A DNA stretch of 64,000 nt from Acanthosepion pharaonis (GCA_903632075.3 CAHIKZ030000027.1:374001-438000); one strand, 5' to 3'; positions 59,413 to 63,720 are shown, counted from the first letter of the stretch. Notes: generated from the letters alone by a model not told the origin. A program made the numbers and translations.

Positions 59413-62407
59413 CTATAATGTCCAAATAATGACTACTCAGAGTCACAATAACAACCATCAGACAGATAAAGTATTTTATTCGTCTGATGATTGTTATTGT
59501 ATGAAACTCTGAGTAAGAGATTTTGGTACTGTTGTATTGTTATATAGGAATAAAGTGTCATTCCCAACATTAAAGTTTGAACATAAATCACCAGAGAGCA
59601 AACACAGGCAATCCCATTTTGAATAAGTAGATTATGTGATGGCAAAGGAATTGTATATATGGGAATTAGCATGGCATCTAACTGATCACTATTTCTATTC
59701 TATCCTCTGTTACTATATGGATCACTCTTTCTACTCTATCTCTATACTATTCACTATACTGATCACTATACATGTTACTATTCGGTGGTTACTTTTTGAG
59801 CAAGTGTTATCAAGCAAGTACTCTTAGTGTGAGTGTTATTCAAGGGCGTCTGACACCAGTATTGTTCAACGGCGTTACTATAGGTATATCTGTGATTACA
59901 AAGTCTCTACTACAACGAGCATTACAAAAGTGACAAAGAGCATTTGTTGACATTACAAAAGTAGCAACGAATGTTCATTAAAATCACAAAACATTTACAC
60001 AGCAATTAAATCAAGTGGCCAGCAAAAGTTTCATTTCTTTGGGAGGTTAAGAATTGAAATAAAAACAAAAGAATCTATGAAACACATCTGTGAACAACTA
60101 AAGCTAACAGGTTTTTGGTCAGTCTATCTCATAAAAATACTTATTCAGTTGACTTTAAACATAAATTAGATTCAGTGTTCACATTCTGAGCCTGCTTAGG
60201 TACTAATTTGATTTATATGCCTTCATTTTTTTCAGTTAATTCTTTTTGCTAATTACTTTCTCATTCCTAAGTGTTGTTGAGGTTATTTTTTTTACTTCTT
60301 GCCCATGGCAAAAGTACACCTCAGTGCCATGAAGTACTTAATTACTAAACAAAATCTATGGTACCCCAGCTATACATACTGTCTTCAGTATATATTATAT
60401 ACACAACCTCTTCTAAATATTGGTAAAAAAAATAAGTAAAATTTTTAACTACATCATTGCATTCATTCACCTATGCATTATGAGTTGCAACTGACCAAAA
60501 GAGGTTTCATATTACACTGACAGAGGGTTCACAACATACCAACAAAGGAATTAAACTGCTTCAACAAATGGTGGTCCATATCTGACAACAAAACAATAAC
60601 ACCTCTCTGGCCCTATATATTCATTGTAGTATCCATAGATCTGCTATGATTGGTCAATAAGCAAGTGCCACCATCCCTCTGCAAATTAGTTTGTACCGCA
60701 ATTGATATGCAAATTTGTCAGCAGTGCTAATCAGACAATAAAAGACAAACTTAGTTGCACCAAATACATCCCATCCAGGGTCTCTAGTGCATTTCAAACG
60801 AGAAATTATATTGATTGGAATTGATTTTCATTTTTTTTTTTTTTTTTAAAATAGCTGATTAGCAGCCTTTTTTAGTCATCTATCAAAAATAAAATATACT
60901 TTTCTGAAATTTTATTTGAGGAATATTAGCTGATTAAAATATAATTAATCTGATTTTAAACAAATCTTATTTACTTTAAGTTTAAAATAACACATAAATG
61001 CATTTTAAACCAAACAGTAGCTGTGTTTATGCATCTGACAAGGTGAAGACAGATTTATTGTTGTTCTATGGAGACTTTATCTGTAAAACATAATTTAAGA
61101 AAATGACAAGAGCACCTTTTTTATATAATTTTTAAGTACTCAGTAATCTTAAAAATTTAGGAAAATATTCTGTAATCTAATTTTAGGAATGTTGACTTTA
61201 AATTTTCTATAGTCATCACTCTTATTTTCTGATAATGGTTATCCATACTTTAAAAATGATCACATTTATGTACATAAAAAAATTCAAAATTCTTTTTAAA
61301 ATTTTGGTGTTTGATGGCTACCATTTATGATTAGTAAATGTAGTCTAATATAATCTAAATGGCTGAATTTAATCAAGAATATTAAAAGATTTAAAATTTA
61401 ATAAATTTTTGTAATTAAAATTTAAAAAAAATGAAAACCATTCTTGTAAAAACTCATTATTGACTGAAAAAAATGTTTTTCTTCAGACAATAGTGTTCTT
61501 AATATATCTTATTTATAAAAGCAATTAAAAATTTTCCTAATTAAATAATGTCATAGTTTATTGCATTTTTTATGATTTGGAGCAAATTTTTGGAAATGGT
61601 GTTGCTGTTAGACAGAAACAAATTAATTTAAATTCAGCAAGCAGTCCTACTTTTAACTAATATGAAGAGGCTGACATTTTTAATTTCTTGAAGTAAGTTG
61701 GGGTAAGAGATGTAGAAAAAATATTTTTACCAAAATTTTCTAAAAAAAAAAAATCATTTAAAAAATAATTTAATTCATTTGTGAATAAATCCTGGAATCT
61801 TCATTAAAATCCAATAATCATTTGATTTTTGCAAGAATTTCCAAATCAATGTGTTTTTTACCAGAAAAAGGCACTAAAATATCCATAGTAAGTCTTTGGT
61901 CCACAGCTGACAAAAAAAAAAAACAAGATTTTTAACCAATATTTCAAACATGTTAGAAAGGAATAAAAAATTAAATAAAGTAATAAAAAAATACTTTGGT
62001 CTTTCTTCTTAATAATAACAAACATTTTGGCAATAAAACTTTGTTTTTATCAAGGTTTTTTTTTTTTTTTTTTTTTTCATCGTGGTATGCTCTTTTTTAG
62101 TGAAAAAGTGGATGTACCTAATAGCCACTAAACTTTATCCACTTACTATAATTCATCTTTATACTTTTTGAAATTTACTTTTTAAAGACAAATGAAAGTT
62201 GCATAAATGAAAAGGTTCTTTAAAAAAATGCACACTCTAAATATAAAATTAGGTAATAATTCATCAATGCATCTTAAAATGTTTTTAAACTCAACTTACT
62301 TGATGTTCATCTTTTAGCCAATCAATACAAGCCTCAACCCATTCATTAGGTACTTTGATGTGGATACTTCCCAAAAATGAAGTTATTCCAGCCACTATTC
62401 CAGTCAT
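11653..62407 (-). CDS. RMI1: RMI1, RecQ-mediated genome instability protein 1 (14 coding exons, 659 aa)
   Basis: Spliced from exons at 62407-62300, 56965-56813, 54245-54135, 50779-50660, 49271-49138, 43246-43098, 42129-42093, 41443-41379, 35531-35485, 34574-33932, 29352-29267, 27522-27412, 17166-17116 and 11817-11653. All introns are GT-AG and the phases add up to one open frame of 1,980 nt. Residues ~1-65 resemble the DUF1767 helical region, ~66-208 the OB1 domain, ~209-525 a low-complexity linker, and ~526-659 the C-terminal OB2 domain. In the known family OB1 contacts TOP3A, and OB2 pairs with RMI2 in the BLM dissolvasome, which resolves double Holliday junctions in the nucleus. Vertebrate RMI1 is about 625 aa, so the length fits. 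TDRD3 shares the N-terminal half but lacks OB2, so RMI1 is preferred. An in-frame TAA five codons before the ATG supports the start. Exon boundaries are from eye and phase, not transcript data. Confidence 0.9.
12180..13030 (+). repeat. interspersed repeat, two tandem-like copies
   Basis: The two copies (about 12,180-12,540 and 12,640-13,030) share, in order, a GGCATATCAAC start, repeated ATTGCTGGTAATA units, CCCATAGCTG(A/G)GACCCTAA, GACCTGGGAACA and ATAGTTTATTGTCATACCCA. An inverted copy is at 17,520-17,860. The family is not identified. Confidence 0.8.
13730..14390 (-). mobile_element. possible retroelement 3' end with hammerhead-like core
   Basis: A TA-rich tract is followed on the minus strand by a CTGATGA...GAAAC...GTC motif (13881-13923) and degenerate coding-like sequence (THILFPATNKTVKMTKEG). 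The layout recalls Penelope-like element ends. Assignment to that class is inference. Confidence 0.35.
14479..14542. repeat. (TA)n microsatellite
   Basis: An uninterrupted TA tract of about 64 bp. Confidence 0.97.
14940..15115 (+). mobile_element. LINE C-terminal remnant
   Basis: The plus strand reads MTWVELKRIAWNRICWRGVV and AALCSPRNQDA-stop, matching the short C-terminal tail (LARNR..WR..V.ALC) that follows the RT in several LINE clades. Little else is retained. Confidence 0.45.
16049..16131. repeat. (TA)n(TG)n microsatellite
   Basis: A TA run passes into a TG run. Confidence 0.96.
16366..16438. repeat. (TC)n(TA)n(AC)n(GA)n self-complementary microsatellite
   Basis: The TC and GA runs flank a TA tract, so the single strand can fold into one hairpin. 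Confidence 0.95.
17116..17166 (-). CDS. RMI1: RMI1 exon 13 (OB2)
   Basis: Acceptor TTATTTCAG, donor GTGTGT (weaker than the others), phase 0. It encodes EMTSAGTDPNLKKKLQE, which matches the helix following the second OB strand set. It is only 51 nt and is separated from exon 12 by about 10.2 kb of repeat-rich intron. Confidence 0.85.
17520..17860 (-). repeat. third copy of the 12.2/12.6-kb repeat, inverted
   Basis: Reading the minus strand gives the same order as at 12,640-13,030, including TGTTTTACAGCATATCAAAC, ATTGCTGGTAATA, GGTGCTATCACCCTG and GTTTATTGTCATACCCAG. Confidence 0.8.
17977..18590. repeat. ~610-bp near-perfect palindrome of a tRNA-derived SINE
   Basis: Two head-to-head copies meet at CCATGGCACAGTGG near 18,310. 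Each arm runs from a pol III A-box-like TGGCACAGTGG through CAGTGACAGGACCCAAA, AGTCTACCCCA and CTGAAGAAGG to ATGGCGACAAAGATGAGG. Single-orientation relatives lie at 27,009-27,344 and 41,670-41,855. Confidence 0.88.
18600..19950. other. intron 13 sequence, nothing recognised
   Basis: AT-rich, with short chance frames only. Confidence 0.4.
19955..20685. mobile_element. pogo/Tigger-like MITE
   Basis: It begins AAGTGAGTCCCTCGTATTC and ends with the inverse GAATAGGTGGGGGCTCACTT, flanked by TA on each side. At 731 bp with no transposase frame it is non-autonomous. The short minus-strand frame inside is not recognised. Confidence 0.7.
21480..21740 (+). mobile_element. Penelope-like element, GIY-YIG endonuclease C-terminal remnant
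   Basis: After KRLYEHK-like sequence it reads DILQNTLVALCHKTDNNFN, IKNSTLVKREINIL and SVLITRSS, matching the C-terminal half of PLE endonuclease proteins. The flank ACTTTTTCCACTTTGTCATA is also the terminal sequence of the element at 54,956-56,519. Confidence 0.6.
21860..22150 (+). repeat. dispersed repeat, partner of 61,790-62,060
   Basis: It shares, inverted relative to the partner, GGAAATTCTTGCAAAAATCA, TTGGATTTTAATGAA, GGTTAAAAATCTT and a GTTTTATTG...AAA start. The family is unknown. Confidence 0.75.
22218..22280. repeat. (AC)n microsatellite
   Basis: A near-perfect AC run of about 60 bp. Confidence 0.96.
23270..23990 (+). pseudogene. Ty3/gypsy-like gag and protease remnant
   Basis: The plus strand reads ERAKFYLRVQIPEEPVEIFI, HALHILAEACKFPKKNDQIR, LNPDLKLEIATEMAKNSEQI and a knuckle NCSKCNRKHDLK, then, after a shift, a second CxxC segment and FKIDTGHSC (protease DTG). 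The order is gag, CCHC, protease. Stops and shifts mean it is dead. Confidence 0.75.
24000..25320. other. unidentified sequence between gag/pro and RT of one gypsy copy
   Basis: The distance between protease and RT (~2 kb) is longer than expected for one element, so an insertion is likely. No terminal inverted repeats or target duplication could be matched. Confidence 0.35.
25320..25850. promoter_or_regulatory. CpG-rich segment with promoter-like motifs
   Basis: CpG dinucleotides are far denser here than in the surrounding introns. The segment has GCGCCATGTTGG, CGTATATAAAACTG (TATA-like), AATTTGCATATTAA (octamer-like), and a hairpin between CTCTTATAGCGACT (25,653-25,667) and AGTCGCTATAAGAG (25,744-25,757). 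It could be a promoter or LTR of an inserted element. Confidence 0.35.
26020..26780 (+). pseudogene. Ty3/gypsy-like reverse transcriptase remnant
   Basis: It reads MAPIIKRNGKVRICVDLKKL, NLDDILPKLNEAKFFSKLDV, FGRYCFKRLPFDI and IDNELIYSRTIDEHNKRV. The catalytic pair expected as DD reads DN, and several stops are present. It probably belongs with the gag/pro piece at 23,270-23,990. Confidence 0.78.
27009..27344 (+). repeat. tRNA-derived SINE (same family as 17,977-18,590)
   Basis: It has an A-box-like TGGCACAGTGG (27,046-27,056) and a B-box-like GTTCAATAC (27,102-27,110), then the body and the ATGGCGACAAAGATGAGG tail. A short inverted tail piece (TCTGAGATGAGGTATTA) precedes the head. It ends ~70 bases from the RMI1 exon 12 donor. 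Confidence 0.75.
27412..27522 (-). CDS. RMI1: RMI1 exon 12 (OB2 core)
   Basis: Acceptor TTTTTAG, donor GTAAGA, phase 0. It encodes AYVSTLLGKLERTNNKWKL and LNDGTGTLPVQLSDE, the strand-turn-strand of the second OB fold (AFIVTLTGNL...SDGTAYLDVDFVDE in vertebrates). A SINE lies about 70 bases beyond the donor. Confidence 0.93.
27945..28515 (-). pseudogene. mariner transposase remnant
   Basis: The minus strand reads MTGDEKWVTYDIVQCKRQW (first catalytic D), LVNRKYVVLIHDNTRLHRAR (second D) and, after a shift, SPGLAPNDYYHF (third D) and IEELLNKWQQVIASND. Several frameshifts and stops. The reading is cut off at 28,516 by a solo LTR. Confidence 0.82.
28521..28793. mobile_element. solo LTR with 5-bp target duplication GTTAG
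   Basis: The 273-bp block starts TGTTATGG and ends CCATAACA, with GTTAG directly before (28516-28520) and after (28794-28798). The size, TG...CA ends and 5-bp duplication identify a solo LTR. It resembles 43957-44215 at both ends. Confidence 0.85.
28954..29259. mobile_element. MITE (CAGTGGAAC-type ends) abutting the exon 11 donor
   Basis: It begins CAGAGCAACCTTCG and ends CCAAAGTTCCACTG, flanked by TA (28952-28953, 29260-29261). The inner sequence has the repeated 'tatcaaacaaa / ggttcttgaac' theme known from Tc1/pogo-type MITEs. Its right TA forms positions +6 and +7 of RMI1 intron 11. Confidence 0.8.
29267..29352 (-). CDS. RMI1: RMI1 exon 11 (start of OB2)
   Basis: Acceptor TTTTCCAG, donor GTAAGT. 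It encodes EPHRLPFTYLFVLQ and SSKFRIK, matching the PPF(T/V)YLSVL start of the RMI1 C-terminal OB domain. The donor is unusual because a transposon begins at intron position +8 (see the MITE at 28954-29259). Confidence 0.93.
29360..31030. other. intron 10 sequence, microsatellites only
   Basis: AT-rich, with TA tracts at ~30,667-30,694 and ~30,878-30,917. No gene or element recognised. Confidence 0.4.
31038..31745. repeat. inverted repeat pair, ~100-bp arms
   Basis: Left arm 31,038-31,132 and right arm about 31,645-31,745 share AGGTCTCATGTTTCAAAAAC and TTCAATATAATTATTTGAAT in opposite orientation, with a ~510-bp spacer. A TA tract follows the right arm. Confidence 0.8.
31748..31800. repeat. 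(TA)n microsatellite
   Basis: A pure TA tract next to the inverted-repeat arm. More TA tracts follow at 31,993-32,018 and 32,031-32,063. Confidence 0.96.
32100..32615 (+). mobile_element. LINE 3' remnant, same family as 36,014-38,478
   Basis: It reads an FYLYKSQIRIENGV-like start and later NATYTELTILIP, matching the RT C-terminal region at 37,960-38,290 of the larger copy (HATYIVANHPHSLHIPS). Many stops. Confidence 0.6.
32690..33645 (+). mobile_element. LTR-like sequence
   Basis: A GC-richer block with repeated AGCAG(A/G)(A/G) units, a (TC)n tract and a TATA-like CTGTATATAAAGAC near 33,488, followed by ATTCATAACGTGGGTGGAG. This is plausible LTR plus leader, but the partner LTR and coding region were not found. 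Confidence 0.35.
33932..34574 (-). CDS. RMI1: RMI1 exon 10, large acidic/Ser-rich linker exon
   Basis: At 643 nt this is the largest exon. It begins WAVDDLDDEFLDDALM, has a Gln-rich patch, a Lys-rich patch (PKKKNSRL), Ser-Pro sites (FSPYE, RLSPR, SSPTF), a second acidic block (ENWDDDEMEIAIAMD), Ser runs, and a basic end (MKKWLKLCKKKAEDP). The donor GTAAGG follows HLMK and leaves one base. The acidic LDDEFLDDAL segment resembles the acidic helix-like segment in the vertebrate RMI1 linker. No catalytic motif is expected or seen. Confidence 0.88.
34966..35162. repeat. foldback element, ~90-bp arms
   Basis: The arms (34,966-35,052 and 35,071-35,162) share ATGTAGCTATCCATT, AACTGGTAA and TCTTTCTAAGAT-type segments inverted, around an 18-bp loop. 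The left arm carries a CTGATGA-helix-GAAA motif on the minus strand. Confidence 0.8.
35370..35440. repeat. (TA)n(TG)n microsatellite
   Basis: An interrupted TA run passes into TG. Confidence 0.95.
35485..35531 (-). CDS. RMI1: RMI1 exon 9 (acidic linker)
   Basis: Acceptor CTTTGCAG, donor GTAAAC. It takes one base from exon 8 and leaves phase 0. It ends in GVDDFDDE, which runs into the acidic start of exon 10. A second AG nine bases inside the exon could give a variant three residues shorter. Confidence 0.78.
36014..38478 (+). mobile_element. degenerate LINE (endonuclease + RT), intron 8
   Basis: In order: an endonuclease-like FHIYDDFNIHHKGW, TDVEGRHCIDFSINYELTQI and PVGMSDHSLINVQI (SDH motif); a linker; RT-like YRPISIISKLFETIINKKVV, FSKEQYGFLSAQS, LDISKAFYNVWHKGLLHKL; a lost YADD region (SYANDTT); and the C-terminal EYCCHIW block. 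Multiple stops. It is antisense to RMI1, and a TA tract follows its end. Jockey/CR1-like by eye. Confidence 0.75.
38479..38525. repeat. (TA)n microsatellite at LINE 3' end
   Basis: It starts at the TGTAAA end of the LINE. Confidence 0.95.
38812..38890 (-). mobile_element. Penelope-like element fragment (GIY-YIG side), inverted
   Basis: It matches 55,329-55,395 (AGCATTTTTTAT, GTGGTCAGTCT, GGTGGGCAAC, CATTTGACAT) and lies in opposite orientation to the PLE N-terminal part that follows. Confidence 0.55.
38926..39826 (+). pseudogene. Penelope-like element, N-terminal/RT start
   Basis: It reads FPKSIFQRTKNVGKLI, LKFATGIRKGDIVD, ITTSDKGVGIVMMNKNTYME (KPDKGNGIVI-like motif) and LYGHPKTHRTGIPICPIISR. 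These are signatures of the PLE N-terminus and first RT motif. Stops interrupt, and mariner sequence begins where RT should continue. Confidence 0.7.
39827..40696 (+). pseudogene. mariner transposase remnant
   Basis: It starts with VFGDNAVSECIG (HTH region), then SSDEKWVLYDTPKHA (first D), GKIMLCIWWTQVVHYEWLP, and LVNSKGVLCLQCNARSH where the second D reads C. YSPNFVPLNYHLF follows, where the third D reads N. With two of three catalytic positions changed, plus stops, it is inactive. Confidence 0.85.
41379..41443 (-). CDS. RMI1: RMI1 exon 8 (linker)
   Basis: Acceptor TTTTTCAG, donor GTAAAT. In the phase carried from exon 7 it reads SWDSKSSSCKTESWK..., a Ser/Lys-rich linker. A second frame (VGIPKVHLVKQ...) is also open across the exon, so frame choice rests on phase continuity with exons 7 and 9. 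Confidence 0.7.
41670..41855. repeat. short palindromic copy of the 18-kb SINE tail
   Basis: Inverted tails meet at TTTGGCCTGAAGAAGGC. Both arms have CTCATCTTCATTGCCATATT or its inverse. The tRNA-like head is missing. Confidence 0.82.
42093..42129 (-). CDS. RMI1: RMI1 exon 7, 37-nt small exon (linker)
   Basis: Acceptor ATTTTAG, donor GTAAGT. At 37 nt it is the shortest exon and encodes about 12 residues (GNSSKFAQRKNT). The borrowed base from exon 6 and the two bases passed to exon 8 keep the frame. It could be alternatively used: skipping it would shift the frame, so any isoform without it would need a compensating change. Confidence 0.72.
43098..43246 (-). CDS. RMI1: RMI1 exon 6 (linker)
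   Basis: The acceptor is a T-run ending GTAG and the donor GTGAAT. It enters with two borrowed bases and leaves one. It encodes a linker stretch (EDSAAYAGES..., KKGKDLPGIHNTK) with no obvious domain. It is assigned from phase continuity and clean splice sites, since the linker is poorly conserved across RMI1 proteins. Confidence 0.82.
43385..43448. repeat. (TA)n microsatellite
   Basis: A pure TA run directly next to the Tc1-like terminal repeat. Confidence 0.96.
43449..44245 (-). mobile_element. Tc1-like transposon remnant, cut by a solo LTR
   Basis: The ends 43449-43473 and 44221-44245 are perfect 25-bp inverted repeats beginning CCCTTGTGCAAATTAATTG. On the minus strand near 43,536-43,640 lies NSPDFNPIENLWSVCKEEL, the Tc1 transposase C-terminal catalytic-Glu motif, ending in a stop. 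The rest of the transposase is deleted. Confidence 0.88.
43957..44215. mobile_element. solo LTR with 5-bp target duplication AGTGG
   Basis: It starts TGTTATGG and ends CCACAACA, with AGTGG on both sides (43952-43956 and 44216-44220). It lies inside the Tc1-like element and is 259 bp. Same type as the LTR at 28521-28793. Confidence 0.88.
45181..45224. repeat. (TA)n microsatellite
   Basis: Precedes a foldback element. Further TA tracts are at 45,503-45,550 and 45,579-45,613, with short inverted flanks (TGACATGCTGTGACAG / CTGTCACAGCATGTCA). Confidence 0.95.
45232..45412. repeat. near-perfect 180-bp foldback element
   Basis: The arms (45,232-45,311 and 45,328-45,412) carry ATTTAAATATGTTATAAAATC, CTACAAAAATAGC and ACACTTCTGGTGTTTTATCA inverted, around a short loop. 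A related single arm is at 4076-4200. Confidence 0.88.
47180..47830 (+). mobile_element. RTE-like LINE reverse transcriptase remnant
   Basis: It reads TEEELSKSIDALASGKAPDK, DGILSDIIKCGKPI, KIITLYKKKGNHRDCNNY, a GFRTKQST segment and FTIQSGIKQRRFLEPTLFGI, which are RT blocks 1-4 of endonuclease-RT LINEs. Many stops and shifts. Confidence 0.72.
47960..49130. other. intron 5 sequence, nothing recognised
   Basis: Overlapping short plus-strand frames at 47,962-48,356 have no family match. Confidence 0.35.
49138..49271 (-). CDS. RMI1: RMI1 exon 5 (residues 165-208, next codon split)
   Basis: Acceptor TTTTTAG, donor GTAAGT, leaving phase 2. It encodes GNVLCRKGILMLKKENIQVL then GGEVDSLME, the last OB1 strands and the conserved NV(K/Q)VLGGEV motif that closes OB1 in RMI1. 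Confidence 0.94.
49950..50028. repeat. (CA)n(TA)n microsatellite
   Basis: A CA run passes into TA. A similar (TA)n(TG)n tract is at 50,396-50,441. Confidence 0.95.
50660..50779 (-). CDS. RMI1: RMI1 exon 4 (residues 125-164)
   Basis: Acceptor CTTTGCAG, donor GTAGGT, phase 0. It encodes RMFKLELTDGMTKIHAMEY followed by IPDLNLELKPG. This is the strongest family match in the gene, equivalent to the LMLQLTDG...QGMEY core of the RMI1 OB1 fold. Confidence 0.95.
51425..51660. repeat. two (TA)n tracts with inverted flanking segment
   Basis: TA tracts at 51,425-51,453 and 51,618-51,657 flank an AAACTTAACACATCATG / TGGTGTGTTAAGCTTTT inverted pair. Confidence 0.8.
51663..52140. mobile_element. pogo/Tc1-like MITE
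   Basis: It begins CAGTGGAACATCAGTTTAAC and ends with the inverse-type AATTCAAGGTTTTACT, inserted at TA. GTCTGTTA and GTCCAGGACC occur near the right end. No transposase. Confidence 0.6.
52150..54130. other. intron 3 sequence, nothing recognised
   Basis: AT-rich, with only short chance frames. Confidence 0.35.
54135..54245 (-). CDS. RMI1: RMI1 exon 3 (residues 88-124)
   Basis: Acceptor TTTTCAG, donor GTAAGT, phase 0. It begins VNSMIDIS and continues SYYSQQVKLKGID, matching the OB1 strand and turn of RMI1 (INSLVDVSQPAYSQIQKL in vertebrates). It ends in a Ser/Lys-rich loop, the place where vertebrate RMI1 carries its OB1 insertion loop. Confidence 0.92.
55400..55560 (-). pseudogene. Penelope-like GIY-YIG endonuclease fragment
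   Basis: The minus strand reads NCHKKYIGETSRNLNKRLC then EHKGK, the YIG-side motif and conserved Arg region of PLE-encoded GIY-YIG nucleases. Confidence 0.75.
55909..56196 (-). pseudogene. Penelope-like RT fragment
   Basis: It reads GLPLNGVMTCIFLELLES, FCYIHDVLLIYPHDNDLPD (where RT has YVDD, here YIHD) and KHTIEFTYEMEEHNLLPFLD. The spacing and the LPFLD(I/V) motif are PLE-typical. The altered catalytic box makes it inactive. Confidence 0.8.
56813..56965 (-). CDS. RMI1: RMI1 exon 2 (residues 37-87)
   Basis: The acceptor is TTTATACAG and the donor GTAATA, phase 0 on both sides. It encodes the end of the helical region (KKLVYEQWLVADLSELG) and the start of OB1 (LSGHYCLQ). The YEQWLVADL run matches the FEQWLLTDL signature of RMI1/DUF1767 proteins. 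Confidence 0.92.
57370..58180. other. intron 1 sequence, possible unidentified transposon remnant
   Basis: Plus-strand degenerate coding-like stretches (SRCFSWNHDSNSDA, FMAFHFEDPDF) suggest an old transposase, but no catalytic motif could be recognised. Confidence 0.25.
58187..58345 (+). repeat. direct repeat, copy 1
   Basis: Shares AAATCACCAGAGAGCAAACA, AATCCCATTTTGAATAAGTA and TATATGGGAATTAGCAT with 59,535-59,693. The two copies bracket the SINE cluster. Confidence 0.85.
58346..58575 (+). repeat. possible LINE or SINE 3' end
   Basis: Ends CTTGCTGT followed by an A run and a TA tract, like the 3' end of a retroposed copy. Its 79-codon frame has no family match. Confidence 0.3.
58621..59008. 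repeat. foldback SINE, truncated tRNA-like centre
   Basis: The left arm (58,621-58,772) is the inverse of the tail from about 58,832 to 58,985. The centre carries CGGTTAAGGCACGTCAGCG and TATATGACGGTTCCG from the tRNA-like unit. Same family as 2938-3271. Confidence 0.85.
59125..59209 (+). repeat. tRNA-Ser/Leu-like SINE head (not a functional tRNA)
   Basis: It folds as a tRNA. The acceptor GTTCTTT pairs with AAAGAAC. The A box is TGGCCGAGACGG. The anticodon stem is CGTCA/TGACG with loop GCGTATA. A long variable arm follows (TCC/GGA stem), and the B box GGTTCGAATCC is perfect. Position 33 is C rather than the near-universal U, and a GTA anticodon does not fit a long-arm eukaryotic tRNA. With its repeated copies, this marks a SINE promoter. 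Confidence 0.75.
59198..59410 (+). repeat. SINE body and (TA)n tail
   Basis: Body AAAGAACGAATATTTTC, CGGACATTCAGGCCGGTAAA, TTAAATACTTGTATC and TTGTCGGACCTTGTCCATTTC, then a TA tail. The same body is found at 2938-3271 and 58,621-59,008. Confidence 0.85.
59535..59693 (+). repeat. direct repeat, copy 2
   Basis: See 58,187-58,345. It runs on into a repetitive TTACTATATGGATCACT-type stretch with AAGTG/GTGTTA motifs to about 60,000, which may be LTR or leader sequence. Confidence 0.8.
60635..60745 (+). promoter_or_regulatory. promoter-like block: CCAAT, octamer, TATA-like
   Basis: ATTGGTCAAT (inverse CCAAT) at ~60,650, ATATGCAAATTT (octamer-like) at ~60,706 and CAATAAAAGAC at ~60,740 lie in promoter order on the plus strand. 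No downstream gene is recognised, so it may belong to a retroelement. Confidence 0.3.
61790..62060 (-). repeat. dispersed repeat, partner of 21,860-22,150
   Basis: Inverted relative to its partner. Shares TTGATTTTTGCAAGAATTTC, AATCCAATAA and CAATAAAACTTTGTTTTTAT-type segments. Both copies are in RMI1 introns. Confidence 0.75.
62300..62407 (-). CDS. RMI1: RMI1 exon 1 (residues 1-36)
   Basis: It starts at the ATG on 62407-62405 and encodes MTGIVAG... then the family-typical VPNEWVEACIDWL block, where vertebrate RMI1 has a similar HVKVPPMWLEACINWI. The donor is GTAAGT (62299-62294), phase 0. Just upstream, on the minus strand near 62,440, a pyrimidine-rich tract ending in TTTAG suggests a 3' splice site. 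The 5' UTR is therefore probably spliced from an exon further upstream that I could not place. Confidence 0.9.
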
Positions 62408-62689
62408 CTTGATCAGATGTTAATGTTCACATCATCTCTAAATTGGGAAAATAACAAGATCATAGCAAATTATCTTAGTGGACACTTAAAAAAAAGTATA
62501 AAAATACTAAAAACAAAATGAGAAGAATAAAAATGAAAAAGAAATAAAAATTAAAAAAATTAAAAAGAATAAAAAAGGCAAAACATTCAATTGGAATAAA
62601 ATCATTATTTTGAACTCAAGAAACCCTCCTTTTCTGCTTCTTTTTATAACAGTCCTCTGAAAACAAAAATAGAGAGGGGCATGAGCCAA

Positions 62690-63480
62690 AGGTGTGTCTT
62701 CCCCACCAGATTTATTCAACCTCTATATGATATCCTAAGTAACTGGAGACCTTACCAGGATTTATCATCGGTGGGTGTAATCTTAACAATACAAGATACA
62801 CAGATGACACTGTGTTGATAGATGACTGAGAAAGAAAACTACAGAACCTCCTAGATATGGTAATAAAAGAAAGCAGCAAATAAAGTACTAATCATCAAAT
62901 ACAAGAAGACAGAAATTATGATCCTCAACAAGAGAAAAGCCTATGATGCAAGTTACAAATTGGAGATGTCAACATCAAGCAGGTGAGGAAGTTTAAATAT
63001 CTGGGAAGTGTTTTAACAAAGGATGGAAAATGCAACACCAAGATCCAAACAGGGATTTGATTAGTGAAAGAAATATTCTGAAAGATAAGCAAAGTGCTGA
63101 GAAACAGAAAAATTCTGTTAGAAACAAAGAAAATTCTCTTATAAGGCTGAACAACCTCCCCACAAATAAGGAGAAAACTGGACATAGCAGAAATATGTTT
63201 CATGGACAGAGCAAGTGAGCAACAAGGAAGTCTTAAAGAAAATGGTATCAGAAAAAAAAAACATTAATATTCAGAATCAGGAACAGACAACTGAAATTCT
63301 TTGGAGATATAATAAGGAGGACTGGAAAACTTAGCCCTCACAGGACATATTGAGTGCAAAAACGATAAGGCAAGGCAGTGGTCCAATTACCTGACCCTGA
63401 CAAGCTTGTGTGAGAGGATAGCAGAATAGGGGTGGGGAGCCTTAGCAAAGGGAGAAAAACTGCTAAAGTCTGTAGTGAGT
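62690..63480 (+). mobile_element. RTE-like LINE remnant, RT end and C-terminus
   Basis: It contains the catalytic box as YTDDTVLID (normally YADD), then GDVNIKQVRKFKYLGSVLTK, a WMDRASNKEVLKKMV segment, and LTSLCERIAEWGVGSLAK. Many frameshifts. It lies upstream of the RMI1 start on the opposite strand. Confidence 0.78.
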
Positions 63481-63534
63481 GCAAAATAATATTAACTCCC
63501 TTCATTCACTCTCTTCAAATTCAGAGGACCGTGG

Positions 63535-63720
63535 AAGAAGAAGGAAAGTAATTTGCGAGCCTATGTGAAATTTTCTTTGTACCAATGAAAACCTTGCCTT
63601 CACTGAAATTGACCGATGACTTGAAAAGAAGAAGGAAATGAATTTACAAACCTAAGTGAAATTGTTTTTGGACCAATGAAAACCTTGTCTTCACAGAAAT
63701 TAACTAGCCAGCCTAGAAGA
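63535..63720. repeat. two tandem ~92-bp repeats
   Basis: Both units share GAAGAAGGAAA, CCTA(A/T)GTGAAATT and ACCAATGAAAACCTTG, then CACTGAAATT or CACAGAAATT. Confidence 0.85.
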
